Below the pieces are notes generated by a model. The model saw only the letters and a list, made by a program, of their open reading frames with translations. It did not search any database and was not told where the DNA came from. Of a stretch of DNA of 24,451 bases, positions 1 through 7,163 are shown in pieces (position 1 is the first letter of the stretch; every line of letters starts with the position of its first letter). The translations under genes and the position numbers were made by a program. Source of the DNA: Euryarchaeota archaeon UBA54. Its GTDB lineage: Archaea; Thermoplasmatota; Poseidoniia; Poseidoniales; Thalassarchaeaceae. The stretch covers positions 3,291 through 27,741 of the forward strand of contig DAGM01000008.1 in assembly GCA_002495735.1 (NCBI GenBank), read 5' to 3'.

Positions 1-2423
1 TCCGGCTCTGGCTCCGGCTCTGGGTCAGGCGAGTTCTGCTCCTCGAGCCATTCAGGTACATTAGGTTCCTCGTCGACCTCATCACCGAAGGTGGCACCAT
101 GGAAATCTTGCGCATCAGAGACCTTGTACTCCGACTCAGTATCGCCCTGTATCTCGTAGGTCACCTCAATCCTCTCTCCTTGCTTGATTCTCCCAACCTT
201 CCACTCTACATGAGTCCCCTCCGGAGCCGCCTCCTTGTCCATCTTTGTGTCGCACTCGCCGTCAATCGAGGAGCGGACAGTCGACTTCTCGATGGAGAAT
301 GTCCCCGGGACTACATCGTGCAGAACGAGATCGTCAAGAGCGCTATCAGAGTTGTTAATGAACATCAGAAGCACCTCGTACCTACCTGCGCTTCCTGCCG
401 GGAAGACCTCTTTGCCAGTGCTGATGTTGCGGCGGCGGTGCACCACCCTCAACTGCGGTGGCCTCACAACCGCTCTAGTTGCTACAGGTCCGAACTTCTC
501 AGAGCCAAAATCAGCCCTGATTGGTGCTGCCAGAAGGCCATTACTAGGAGAGGGGTCAGGGGCGTGCAGCGGATATCGCAGAACCATCGTCTTACCGGGC
601 TGTAGGCCCAACGGCGCCGAGGTCCCGACTGTAATTCTCAGACTGTTACCACTGCTATCCGGAGACACCAATCTCTCTTCTAACTGAACTCCCTCAATGA
701 CCTCAATGAGGTACTGATCCTCATTCAGTTCGGTACCTTCTATCTCGATGCTTACATCGGACTCGGCTGGAGGCTCAAAGACGCCGGGTACGTCATCGAG
801 TAATCGCATCACGTTGATTGGAGCTGAGCCGGTATTCTCGATTGAAATCGTGACTTCCAAGTCCGACGATACGAAGGACTTGATTCTGGATTTATCGTAC
901 TGCTTGAGCAACCTAGCATCGAGCACTGTCAGCTTCTGCTCCTTGAGGCCTATTGCGCCGGTCGAAGCTACCGAGACCCTAGGGAGGATGGATGACCGGA
1001 ACTCGTGCGTGAAACTCGGCGTGTCCGCCTCTACTCTCTTCTCCATAGAGCTCCAGTTGCCTTCGGGCGGGACGTCCTGCCTGAGGTCAGATACATCTAG
1101 AATGGGATTATCTCTGCCCGATAGCCAAACGGTGACCCCCGATAGAGTGACCACGAAAGAGGAGCGGTTCTCGAAGACCGATTTGCAGTGCCAGATTCCT
1201 GGGCGGTCATCCTCCACCTTGTCCACCCTCATCATGTGCAGCGTCGAACCAGATACACGATCGAAGTCTACTCTCGAAACCGCAGCTTCAGCCGAGAAGT
1301 TAGCCGAGACTACTCCAGCAGATATTTTCTCTACTCCTTTGGTGGTGACCATTGGGGAAAGGGAAAGGGTCCTGCTCTCCCCCACATTCAGTCTGCCTAT
1401 CTCCCATGAAATCGACGATTCGGAGATGCTGTAATCTTGGCCGTCAGGGATGTCGAAGTTCTCTGGAAAGTCCCTGCTAACCTCTACCTCAAACAGAGGT
1501 ACTAGAGAGACGTTCTGGACCTCGATGTGCATTTCAATCTCCTGAGGCTCCGGGGAGTAAATCAGCGACAGACTATCCTCTTGATCCCTCTCGGGATTGG
1601 TGTCCATTACCTCCTTGAGGACTAGCATCCTCGGCCCACTGGCCGAATACGGAATCACTGTCTCCTCAGTAGCTTCAAGTTCGCGTACCGAGATTGAACG
1701 GCCTCCGATGTCCGTGGAGTCAGTAGAGGAAAGCAGGACCTCAATATCCCAGGCTCTGTGCTTCTTGCTTGAGTTCCTCAGTATCAACTCCCCTTCTATC
1801 GACTGCCGCCTGACCGATCCGTCCGAGTTAAGCGTCGACGTCTCAATCTCACTCAGAGTCGCGTGCAACTTGTCCCCTAGTATCGCGTCCACCTCAGTAG
1901 TTGACCTCAAGTGGGGATGAGTTGCTGCTGCGACAACAGGCTTCGACAGGGCCTCGGCTATGTCTTTGGATGAGTCGACAATCTCACTGGAAACTTCCAC
2001 AATTCCTTCAACGGCTGAGTCTATAGCACTACTGGCCGAGCCGATAGCGAGTTCTCCGACAACTTCAGAGCCAGCCTCAAAGACTTCCTCCGCGACATCT
2101 TCGACGGCACCCTTCAGAGCAGCGAGTGAATCTTGCAATGAGGATGTCTCCTCTGGCTCACCTTCTGGTTCGGACTCGTTCGGCTCTTCAAAGCCCACCG
2201 GAAGGGGCGGCGTGGAATCGAATCCAGGAGGCGGCGGAGGTACTTCGAGACTTGATTCAGATTCAGGGGCAATCTCCCTGTCTTCGAGTTCCATCATGCC
2301 GGGCGGAGGAGGTAGGGGCTGTGGAATCTGTTCCTCCTCGGAGTCCTCATCGTCTTCCTCCTTGAAGCCGGGAGGAGGGGGAGGGGGGAATCCAGGAGGT
2401 AGAGGAGGAGGGTCTTCTGACAT
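1..2423 (-). CDS. Proline-rich / DUF11-like repeat protein, C-terminus beyond the window
   Basis: An uninterrupted frame of 807 codons runs from the ATG at 2423 to the left edge with no stop, so the gene is partial. Residues 1-81 are acidic and proline-rich, with PPGF at 9-12, 17-20 and 65-68 and PPGM at 40-43. Residues about 92-165 are rich in Ala, Ser, Val and Glu and look helical. The remainder is beta-rich and contains segments of the DUF11/CARDB kind, such as ISIENTGSAPINVMRLLDD (about residue 550) and a second one about 160 residues later (VLLMFINNSDSALDDL). The last visible residues form a Pro-Glu linker, so another domain probably follows. I see no signal peptide or membrane segment, which is odd for DUF11-type repeats because these are usually extracellular. 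The function is unknown. It is divergent from the GPN-GTPase gene. Confidence 0.88.
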   Translation of the reverse strand, partial: MSEDPPPLPPGFPPPPPPGFKEEDDEDSEEEQIPQPLPPPPGMMELEDREIAPESESSLEVPPPPPGFDSTPPLPVGFEEPNESEPEGEPEETSSLQDSLAALKGAVEDVAEEVFEAGSEVVGELAIGSASSAIDSAVEGIVEVSSEIVDSSKDIAEALSKPVVAAATHPHLRSTTEVDAILGDKLHATLSEIETSTLNSDGSVRRQSIEGELILRNSSKKHRAWDIEVLLSSTDSTDIGGRSISVRELEATEETVIPYSASGPRMLVLKEVMDTNPERDQEDSLSLIYSPEPQEIEMHIEVQNVSLVPLFEVEVSRDFPENFDIPDGQDYSISESSISWEIGRLNVGESRTLSLSPMVTTKGVEKISAGVVSANFSAEAAVSRVDFDRVSGSTLHMMRVDKVEDDRPGIWHCKSVFENRSSFVVTLSGVTVWLSGRDNPILDVSDLRQDVPPEGNWSSMEKRVEADTPSFTHEFRSSILPRVSVASTGAIGLKEQKLTVLDARLLKQYDKSRIKSFVSSDLEVTISIENTGSAPINVMRLLDDVPGVFEPPAESDVSIEIEGTELNEDQYLIEVIEGVQLEERLVSPDSSGNSLRITVGTSAPLGLQPGKTMVLRYPLHAPDPSPSNGLLAAPIRADFGSEKFGPVATRAVVRPPQLRVVHRRRNISTGKEVFPAGSAGRYEVLLMFINNSDSALDDLVLHDVVPGTFSIEKSTVRSSIDGECDTKMDKEAAPEGTHVEWKVGRIKQGERIEVTYEIQGDTESEYKVSDAQDFHGATFGDEVDEEPNVPEWLEEQNSPDPEPEPEP

Positions 2424-2428
2424 GGCAC

Positions 2429-2448
2429 GGCCACCCCGATGGGTGGTC
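2429..2448. promoter_or_regulatory. GC-rich dyad just upstream of the 2423 start
   Basis: GGCCACCC (2429-2436) and GGGTGGTC (2441-2448) form an inverted repeat around the 4-base loop CGAT, 7 of 8 pairs Watson-Crick plus one possible G-U. It lies 5 bases before the minus-strand ATG at 2423, about where transcription would begin if the box at 2467-2477 is used. It may be an operator or a leader hairpin. The role is inferred. Confidence 0.4.
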
Positions 2449-3395
2449 GTGGACAGCGCTTGGATTGGTATAACCATTGCTTGTCTGACTTCGAGTCGAA
2501 TCTGGGGCTTCACGAATGGTTGAAGTATCTCTCGTCCCCGGACGCGGGCGTGAGCAGTCAAGACGGTACGGCCCCTCCAGTGCTATTCGTAGTAGGTACA
2601 GCTGGTGCAGGCAAGAGTTCTCTCGTCACCGCTTTCCAGAGATGGGCTAGATTCCTCGAGGTAGATGCCCTCGCTATCAACCTCGACCCTGGTGCCGAGA
2701 AAGTGGATTACGACACGGAGTTTGATGTCAGAGATCTGGTTTCTCTGTCCGATGTAATGATTGAGTACGAACTTGGCCCCAACGGAGCTCAGATTCTAGC
2801 TGCTGATTTAGTGGCATCTCGGGCTGACGAAGTTTTCAATGAGATTGAAGGGTTGTCCTGCGACATACTAATTGTAGATACTCCGGGACAGGTGGAGTTG
2901 TTCGCCTTCAGAGAGGCCTCCAGCCATCTCGTGAGCGTCATAGGGCAGGGCAGGGCCTGTTTGATCTTCCTCTTCGACCCGATGCTCTCACAGACACCCA
3001 GTGGCTTCGTTTCGCAGATGCTGCTCTCGTCGATAGTTCACTTCAGACTTGGGCTGCCGACCGCCAACTTCCTCTCTAAGTCCGATCTACTGGAGCCTGA
3101 AGCCCTCGAGAGAGTACTGGATTGGGGCGAGAATCTCGACATTCTCGAGGCCGCCTTGTATGAAGAGTCGGCTCAGCAGGCCCGAGACGCGCACTCAGGG
3201 AGTCAGAGAGCAGAGTTTGCGATAGGTCAGTTGAGGATGATGCAGCACGCTTCGATACAACCGGGATTGACTCCTCTCTCCAGCGAGAACGAGGAGGGGC
3301 TTGCTGATGTGCTGACCTTTGCCCAGACCATATTCGGTGGCATGGCAGATATGAGAGACGGATACTCGGGAGACATTGAGCATGAACGAGGCTGA
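2439..3395 (+). CDS. GPN-loop GTPase
   Basis: This is a GPN-family GTPase, a homodimeric P-loop enzyme related to Pyrococcus PAB0955 and to eukaryotic Gpn1-3, which help assemble RNA polymerase; the archaeal role is not settled. Visible motifs are the P-loop GTAGAGKSS (about residues 53-61), the LDPGAE segment, the family-defining GPN in ELGPNGAQ, DTPGQVE (G3) and LSKSDLLE (G4). Homologues start a few residues before the P-loop, so the roughly 37 residues before TAPPVLFVVG may be untranslated. The GTG at 2550 or TTG at 2520 are alternative starts, and the TATA-like box at 2467-2477 favours a later start than the ATG at 2439. The 3' end overlaps the next gene, so the two are probably translated from one transcript. 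Confidence 0.92.
   Translation: MGGRGQRLDWYNHCLSDFESNLGLHEWLKYLSSPDAGVSSQDGTAPPVLFVVGTAGAGKSSLVTAFQRWARFLEVDALAINLDPGAEKVDYDTEFDVRDLVSLSDVMIEYELGPNGAQILAADLVASRADEVFNEIEGLSCDILIVDTPGQVELFAFREASSHLVSVIGQGRACLIFLFDPMLSQTPSGFVSQMLLSSIVHFRLGLPTANFLSKSDLLEPEALERVLDWGENLDILEAALYEESAQQARDAHSGSQRAEFAIGQLRMMQHASIQPGLTPLSSENEEGLADVLTFAQTIFGGMADMRDGYSGDIEHERG
2467..2477. promoter_or_regulatory. TATA-like box between divergent genes, possibly bidirectional
   Basis: TGGTATAACCA is nearly palindromic: TGGT and ACCA arms flank ATA, giving TATAA on plus and TTATA on minus. It would place the minus start site about 20 bases before the ATG at 2423. The plus start would fall near 2497, downstream of the first possible GTPase start. 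No other TATA-like sequence stands out between the two genes. Assignment rests on sequence alone. Confidence 0.4.
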
Positions 3396-4341
3396 GGCGA
3401 AGAGTGACCTGATAGCGATAGATGATGTCAGCGATAAGTTATCTGAGATTATAGATTGGGCAATATCATTCAAGCACGGTGGCGACTTCAACTTTGACTT
3501 CAAACCTCTTGAGGGAATGTCTATCGGCTCAATTTACGAGAAGCCTTCGACCAGAACTAGGGTGTCCTTTGAGGTGGGAGTCAGCAGACTTGGAGGGCAG
3601 CCACTGACACTTCTTTCCAATGACATCCAACTGGGCAAGAGCGAGTCAATCGCCGACACTGCAGCGGTGCTGTCGCGCTTCCTAGATGGAATCACATACA
3701 GGTGCTTCGATCACGCCGACGTAGTAGAACTGGCCAAGCATGCAACGGTACCTGTAATCAACGCCCTCTCTGACCTACATCACCCATGCCAAGCAGCAGC
3801 CGATCTGATGACGATAGTTGAACACGGAGACAGAGTGAACGGCCACATAGCCTGGGTGGGGGATGGTAACAACGTGTTCCACGATCTGTTACTCGCTGGC
3901 GTCACACTGGGGCACGATGTGCGCTACGCAACTCCCGTGGGCTTCGAGCCTGACGAATCAGTGATGAGCAGAGCTCACGATATAGCCGCGCGGACAGGCG
4001 CGATAATTCTCGGCTCTAACGATCCTGTTGAGGCGGTCCGCGACGCTGGAGTAATCTATACAGACATCTTCGTATCGATGGGAGAGGAGCACATTGAGGG
4101 TAAGACAGATGCTTTCGAGGGTTTTCAGATCAACGAAGAGTTGGTCGCCCATGCCGACCCCGACTACCTGTTCATGCACTGCCTCCCTGCTCACCGTGGC
4201 GAAGAGGTGACCGACGCGATCATAGACTCCTCCAACAGTGTAGTCTTCGACCAAGCTGAGAATAGGATGTGGGCCCAGATGTCTCTGCTAACCTACCTAT
4301 GCAACAATGATGCTTGGCACGCATACAGGGAACTTGAATGA
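3382..4341 (+). CDS. argF: Ornithine carbamoyltransferase
   Basis: It catalyses carbamoyl phosphate plus ornithine to citrulline in cytosolic arginine synthesis. The sequence has the carbamoyl-phosphate loop STRTRVSFE (about residues 55-63), the HPCQ motif (about 134), WVGDGNN, the ornithine-side loop SMGEE and the catalytic HCLPAHRG near the C-terminus. SMGEE and HCLP identify it as ornithine rather than aspartate carbamoyltransferase. Its length of 319 residues is normal. The ATG at 3382 was chosen; a TTG two codons upstream (3376) is the only near alternative. The start overlaps the end of the GTPase gene by 14 bases. Its TGA touches the stop of the convergent prenyltransferase gene with no base between. 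Confidence 0.96.
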   Translation: MNEAEAKSDLIAIDDVSDKLSEIIDWAISFKHGGDFNFDFKPLEGMSIGSIYEKPSTRTRVSFEVGVSRLGGQPLTLLSNDIQLGKSESIADTAAVLSRFLDGITYRCFDHADVVELAKHATVPVINALSDLHHPCQAAADLMTIVEHGDRVNGHIAWVGDGNNVFHDLLLAGVTLGHDVRYATPVGFEPDESVMSRAHDIAARTGAIILGSNDPVEAVRDAGVIYTDIFVSMGEEHIEGKTDAFEGFQINEELVAHADPDYLFMHCLPAHRGEEVTDAIIDSSNSVVFDQAENRMWAQMSLLTYLCNNDAWHAYRELE

Positions 4342-5247
4342 CTACGCCAGAAGCGAACTGCCAAGGAAGGCTGCGAGGGTTAAATACATCGATTTCTTGA
4401 TTAATTGCTGTGCTGCATGGTCCTCAGAAGTCATAAGTTTACCCTTTACCATGAGTAGTAACATAACTGCAGGGATCACCCCTACCAAGTGCAGTTGGGG
4501 GAAGACTCCAATGCCGAAGGGAACGAGTAGCGATATCAGTGTCAACAAGAGGAGGGCCCATGCCACCGCCCGAGCCTTCTCTGAACCGACTCGCATGGCG
4601 TATGTGTTCCTGCCGTCGTCACCCTCCATGTCCTCAATGTCCTTGACAATCTCTCTCGCTAAGCTGTACAGCACCCCCACGGTGAACATCGCCCAAACGC
4701 GCTCATTGAACGGCTCGAATACGCCAGCGGCTCCAAACAGGATGACCATTCCCACTGAGAGGCTGATAGCGATGTTGCCCGGAAGTCCCCTCTCCTTGAG
4801 CCGCAGACTGTATGAGCCAGATGATTCATAATTAGTCAGCAAGAAAAGCGCCCCGAGCCATATCACGAGGGCCGGATACCACCCTTCGACTCCTCCTTCC
4901 GTATCTCCAGCGATACTCATGGCACCGATGATTGAGACTAGTGAAACTGCCATCATCAAGGCTATCCCTCTCTTGGCCGATACCTTCGAAATTGCTCCTG
5001 ACGGGAGTGGTCTGCTGGGACGATTGACTAGATCGATTTCAAGATCAAGGTAGTCGTTAAGAGCGTTCCAAGAACACATAAACGACCAGACTGAGATGGC
5101 CTGTAATGCCGTAATCCATGCGAGTTGACCCTCGGGCAGACCTCCGAGTGCGAGCATGGAGCCGAGGAATACACCGAGAAAACCTGTGGTCGAATTTCCA
5201 GCCCTGAAAAGGACCCACCACGAACCCATCGCACCGCTACTGCTCAC
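4342..5247 (-). CDS. UbiA-family prenyltransferase, probable digeranylgeranylglyceryl phosphate synthase
   Basis: This is a polytopic membrane prenyltransferase of about 301 residues with eight or nine hydrophobic segments. The two Asp-rich Mg/diphosphate motifs are present: NDYLDLEIDLVNRP (residues 64-77) and KDIEDMEGD (about 202-210). The YSLRLKERGLPGN loop between them is typical of archaeal lipid enzymes. In archaea this branch usually adds the second geranylgeranyl chain to geranylgeranylglyceryl phosphate; other UbiA enzymes (quinone or haem side chains) are the alternative. The longest start is a GTG at 5247, and an ATG at 5229 keeps all motifs and may be the real one. It follows the 84-residue gene by 41 bases on the same strand. 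Confidence 0.88.
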   Translation of the reverse strand: MSSSGAMGSWWVLFRAGNSTTGFLGVFLGSMLALGGLPEGQLAWITALQAISVWSFMCSWNALNDYLDLEIDLVNRPSRPLPSGAISKVSAKRGIALMMAVSLVSIIGAMSIAGDTEGGVEGWYPALVIWLGALFLLTNYESSGSYSLRLKERGLPGNIAISLSVGMVILFGAAGVFEPFNERVWAMFTVGVLYSLAREIVKDIEDMEGDDGRNTYAMRVGSEKARAVAWALLLLTLISLLVPFGIGVFPQLHLVGVIPAVMLLLMVKGKLMTSEDHAAQQLIKKSMYLTLAAFLGSSLLA

Positions 5248-5288
5248 GGCCTGACTCAGGGCCCCTCTGCCTTGATTGCTTCCCTCGG

Positions 5289-5543
5289 TCAGGAAGTGGC
5301 TTGTACGGCTTGTCGTGCGAGGCCCCAGATACAGACGGTGTACGTACTCCCTCTGAACAGCCCACGCACATGCCCGACCTTGGAGAATCGGATGTCCTTG
5401 GCCATGATGTTACCGACCTGATTCATGGTGGCACCCCAGCGGAACCTGCCGTTGAGGTGGTCGAATATCTCGACGGTGTTCGCGGTGTCATTCTCCTCAA
5501 GGTAAATCCGCACCTCTTCTCGAAGTCGTTGTGTCCTAGACAT
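5289..5543 (-). CDS. Small winged-helix-like protein (84 aa)
   Basis: I recognise no named family. The first 75 residues read as a compact fold: a charged helix (TQRLREEVRIYLEEN), a helix-turn-helix-like stretch (TVEIFDHLNGRFRWGATMNQVGNIMAKD) and a beta wing (KVGHVRGLF, STYTVCIWGL). This suggests a DNA-binding winged helix, by inference only. Its ATG at 5543 shares a base with the TGA of the upstream 91-residue frame (TGATG), a typical translational-coupling arrangement. It sits 41 bases upstream of the UbiA gene, so the three may form one transcript. Confidence 0.68.
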   Translation of the reverse strand: MSRTQRLREEVRIYLEENDTANTVEIFDHLNGRFRWGATMNQVGNIMAKDIRFSKVGHVRGLFRGSTYTVCIWGLARQAVQATS

Positions 5544-5818
5544 CAGGCCACCACCGTAGGAGTGGCCTGACTTGCGCGTAGCCTGTCGTGCAGGCCCTGC
5601 CAGCTGGAGGGACTCACATTGATCTGCGCGACTAGGTGTGGCATAGGCCCCCAGGAGTCGTGGTCAGAGACCACTCCGGTTGCGCTGACAAGTGTCGAGT
5701 CTGATGACCCGAGTGCGGCTGCGTTCGTTCTTCGCAGGGTTGCTAGTGAGACTACCCTGCATGGCTCTGGACGCTTCCTGTAGAGGAGCGTCGATGTGTC
5801 GTCTTGTTGTCCGTTCAT
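5543..5818 (-). CDS. Hypothetical protein (91 aa)
   Basis: Unrecognised. The frame begins at the ATG at 5818 and ends in a TGA overlapping the start of the 84-residue gene by one base, which is the main reason to believe it is translated. The protein is soluble and Ser/Thr-rich, with a possible fold in the C-terminal half (DSWGPMPHLVAQINVSPSSW). There is no signal peptide, no membrane segment and no clear motif. An overlapping frame from the ATG at 5832 is shorter and less convincing. It could still be non-coding leader sequence of the downstream gene. Confidence 0.48.
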   Translation of the reverse strand: MNGQQDDTSTLLYRKRPEPCRVVSLATLRRTNAAALGSSDSTLVSATGVVSDHDSWGPMPHLVAQINVSPSSWQGLHDRLRASQATPTVVA

Positions 5819-5868
5819 GGAGGTATGTCATGGCTTCCACATATCAAGCGAGGCAATAGTCCCGAAGA

Positions 5869-5886
5869 GTGAAAGTGAAAGTGAAG
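5869..5886 (+). repeat. Three tandem hexamers GTGAAA/GTGAAA/GTGAAG
   Basis: Three consecutive near-identical 6-base units lie in the 133-base gap between the 91-residue gene and tRNA-Glu. The rest of this gap shows only the tRNA promoter-like element. The repeat could be simple slippage or a protein-binding site. Confidence 0.5.
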
Positions 5887-5916
5887 GAAATCGTAAATCA
5901 GGCTCTCAACCCATTG

Positions 5917-5926
5917 TTTTCTTAAG
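5917..5926 (+). promoter_or_regulatory. TATA-like element of tRNA-Glu
   Basis: TTTTCTTAAG is centred about 30 bases before the first base of the tRNA, so transcription would begin a few bases upstream of it, as expected for archaeal tRNA genes. It is the only AT-rich stretch nearby. Confidence 0.45.
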
Positions 5927-5951
5927 CGAACGGCCAGTCGCTGGGAACCGC

Positions 5952-6029
5952 GCTCGTGTGGTGTAGTTCGGTCCATCATGATGGACTCTCGATCCGTCGA
6001 CCCGGGTTCAAATCCCGGCACGAGCACCA
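5952..6029 (+). tRNA. tRNA-Glu (anticodon CUC), CCA encoded
   Basis: A full cloverleaf can be drawn. The acceptor stem GCTCGTG/CACGAGC is perfect (7 pairs). The D arm has GG at positions 18-19, and the anticodon stem is ATGGA/TCCGT. The loop CTCTCGA gives anticodon CTC, which reads GAG. There is a 4-base variable loop and a T arm CCGGG-TTCAAAT-CCCGG. The tRNA body is 75 bases (5952-6026) with discriminator A; the next bases are CCA (6027-6029). No intron interrupts the anticodon loop. It is followed by guaC on the same strand. Confidence 0.95.
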
Positions 6030-6049
6030 CTTTAGTGACTCATAACGGT

Positions 6050-6056
6050 CTTAAAT
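6050..6056 (+). promoter_or_regulatory. TATA-like element of guaC
   Basis: CTTAAAT lies about 32 bases before the chosen guaC start at 6085. Transcription from it would give a leader of only a few bases. An AAGGT at 6076-6080 could serve as a weak ribosome-binding site. The support is positional. Confidence 0.4.
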
Positions 6057-6084
6057 GGACCTTCGTTGGCGTAGTAAGGTCTCG

Positions 6085-7137
6085 ATGCGCGTAGAGCACG
6101 ATGTGAAGTTGACCTTTGACGATGTTCTGATTCGACCTAAGCGCAGTACACTGGTTTCGAGATCGGATGTCAACCTGTCGAGGGACTTTGAGTTCTGTCA
6201 TTCTAAAGGAACCTGGAGTGGTGTGCCCATAGTAGCTGCCAACATGGATACCACTGGCCTGTTCTCCATTGCGAAGGTGCTGCAGGGCCACAGCATGATA
6301 ACCTGCATACAAAAATTCTACTCGACTAAAGAGTGTGCGCGAGCTTGGGATGACGGAGTCAATCCAAGCTTCGTCGCAGTAACATGCGGCTCGACCGAGG
6401 AGAGTTTTCAGTTGCTACAGCGCAAGTTGGCAACCAACGACGGAATCAGGATGATCTGCATAGACGTCGCCAATGGATATCGGGAGGTCTTCCTCGATTT
6501 CGTACGACGTGTGAGGGGAGAGTTTCCTGACAAGATAGTCATCGCAGGCAATGTCGCTACTCGGGAGATGACGGAGGCGCTGATACTGGCGGGGGCGGAC
6601 ATAGTGAAGGTCGGCATAGGGCCGGGTTCGGTGTGCACCACCCGTAAGGTGGCAGGTGTTGGCTATCCGCAATTGTCAGCCATCGCTGAGTGCGCCGATG
6701 CAGCTCACGGACTACTCGGTCATGTGATGGCCGACGGAGGTTGTTCGTCGCCGGGAGATGTGTCCAAGGCTTTCGCAGCAGGAGCGGACTTTGTTATGCT
6801 AGGGGGCATGTTCGCCGGCCACGACGAGTCGGGCGGGGAACTGATTGAGAATGGCGACGGGAAGATGTACAAGTCGTTCTACGGCATGTCCTCGACCAAG
6901 GCGATGGAGTCGCACTATGGAGAGGTGGCCAAGCACCGGGCTCCGGAGGGCAAAGAAGTCAGGGTGCCTTACAGAGGGACACTGGAAACGACTGTGCAAT
7001 CAGTTCTCGGAGGAGTTCGTTCGGCCTGCTCTTATGTTGGAGCTAGGCGCATCAAGGATCTACCGAAGTGCGCCACCTTCATCCGAGTCACCCAGACCAC
7101 CAATGAAGTCTACCAGCGATTCGATGTCCAAGAATAG
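6085..7137 (+). CDS. guaC: GMP reductase
   Basis: It reduces GMP to IMP with NADPH, releasing ammonia, and so returns guanine nucleotides to the IMP pool in the cytosol. The whole protein follows E. coli GuaC. It begins [20 protein letters not shown] and contains [18 protein letters not shown] with the catalytic Cys at about residue 184, [36 protein letters not shown] and [12 protein letters not shown]. It has no CBS domains, and the GuaC-specific segments distinguish it from IMP dehydrogenase. The start at 6085 is chosen over the ATG at 6055 because it reproduces the family N-terminus; length is then 350 residues. This bacterial/eukaryotic type is not typical of archaea as far as I know, so lateral origin is plausible. 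It converges on the archease gene. Confidence 0.95.
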   Translation: MRVEHDVKLTFDDVLIRPKRSTLVSRSDVNLSRDFEFCHSKGTWSGVPIVAANMDTTGLFSIAKVLQGHSMITCIQKFYSTKECARAWDDGVNPSFVAVTCGSTEESFQLLQRKLATNDGIRMICIDVANGYREVFLDFVRRVRGEFPDKIVIAGNVATREMTEALILAGADIVKVGIGPGSVCTTRKVAGVGYPQLSAIAECADAAHGLLGHVMADGGCSSPGDVSKAFAAGADFVMLGGMFAGHDESGGELIENGDGKMYKSFYGMSSTKAMESHYGEVAKHRAPEGKEVRVPYRGTLETTVQSVLGGVRSACSYVGARRIKDLPKCATFIRVTQTTNEVYQRFDVQE

Positions 7138-7144
7138 TAAATGA

Positions 7145-7162
7145 CTAGTGCTGAGGCACTAG
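7145..7162. terminator. Hairpin between convergent guaC and archease genes
   Basis: CTAGTGC (7145-7151) and GCACTAG (7156-7162) pair perfectly around a 4-base loop, TGAG. The hairpin fills most of the 26 bases between the guaC stop and the stop of the convergent archease gene, so it would form in both transcripts. No T-run follows, so it is not a classic factor-independent terminator; mRNA 3'-end protection is an alternative role. Confidence 0.5.
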
Positions 7163-7163
7163 G

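Noticed and set aside
99..2523. Plus-strand frames of up to 228 codons across the left edge
   Set aside because: They lie opposite a continuous 807-codon minus-strand frame with coherent domains; the Ser/Gly-rich translations are its shadows.
4307..5421. Plus-strand frames opposite the UbiA gene (174 and 98 codons)
   Set aside because: The minus frame encodes clear prenyltransferase motifs and membrane helices; the plus frames have none.
5815..6030. A 71-codon minus-strand frame beginning MVLVPGFEPGSTD
   Set aside because: It is the antisense reading of tRNA-Glu; VPGFEPGS is the reverse translation of the T arm and acceptor, a well-known false gene.
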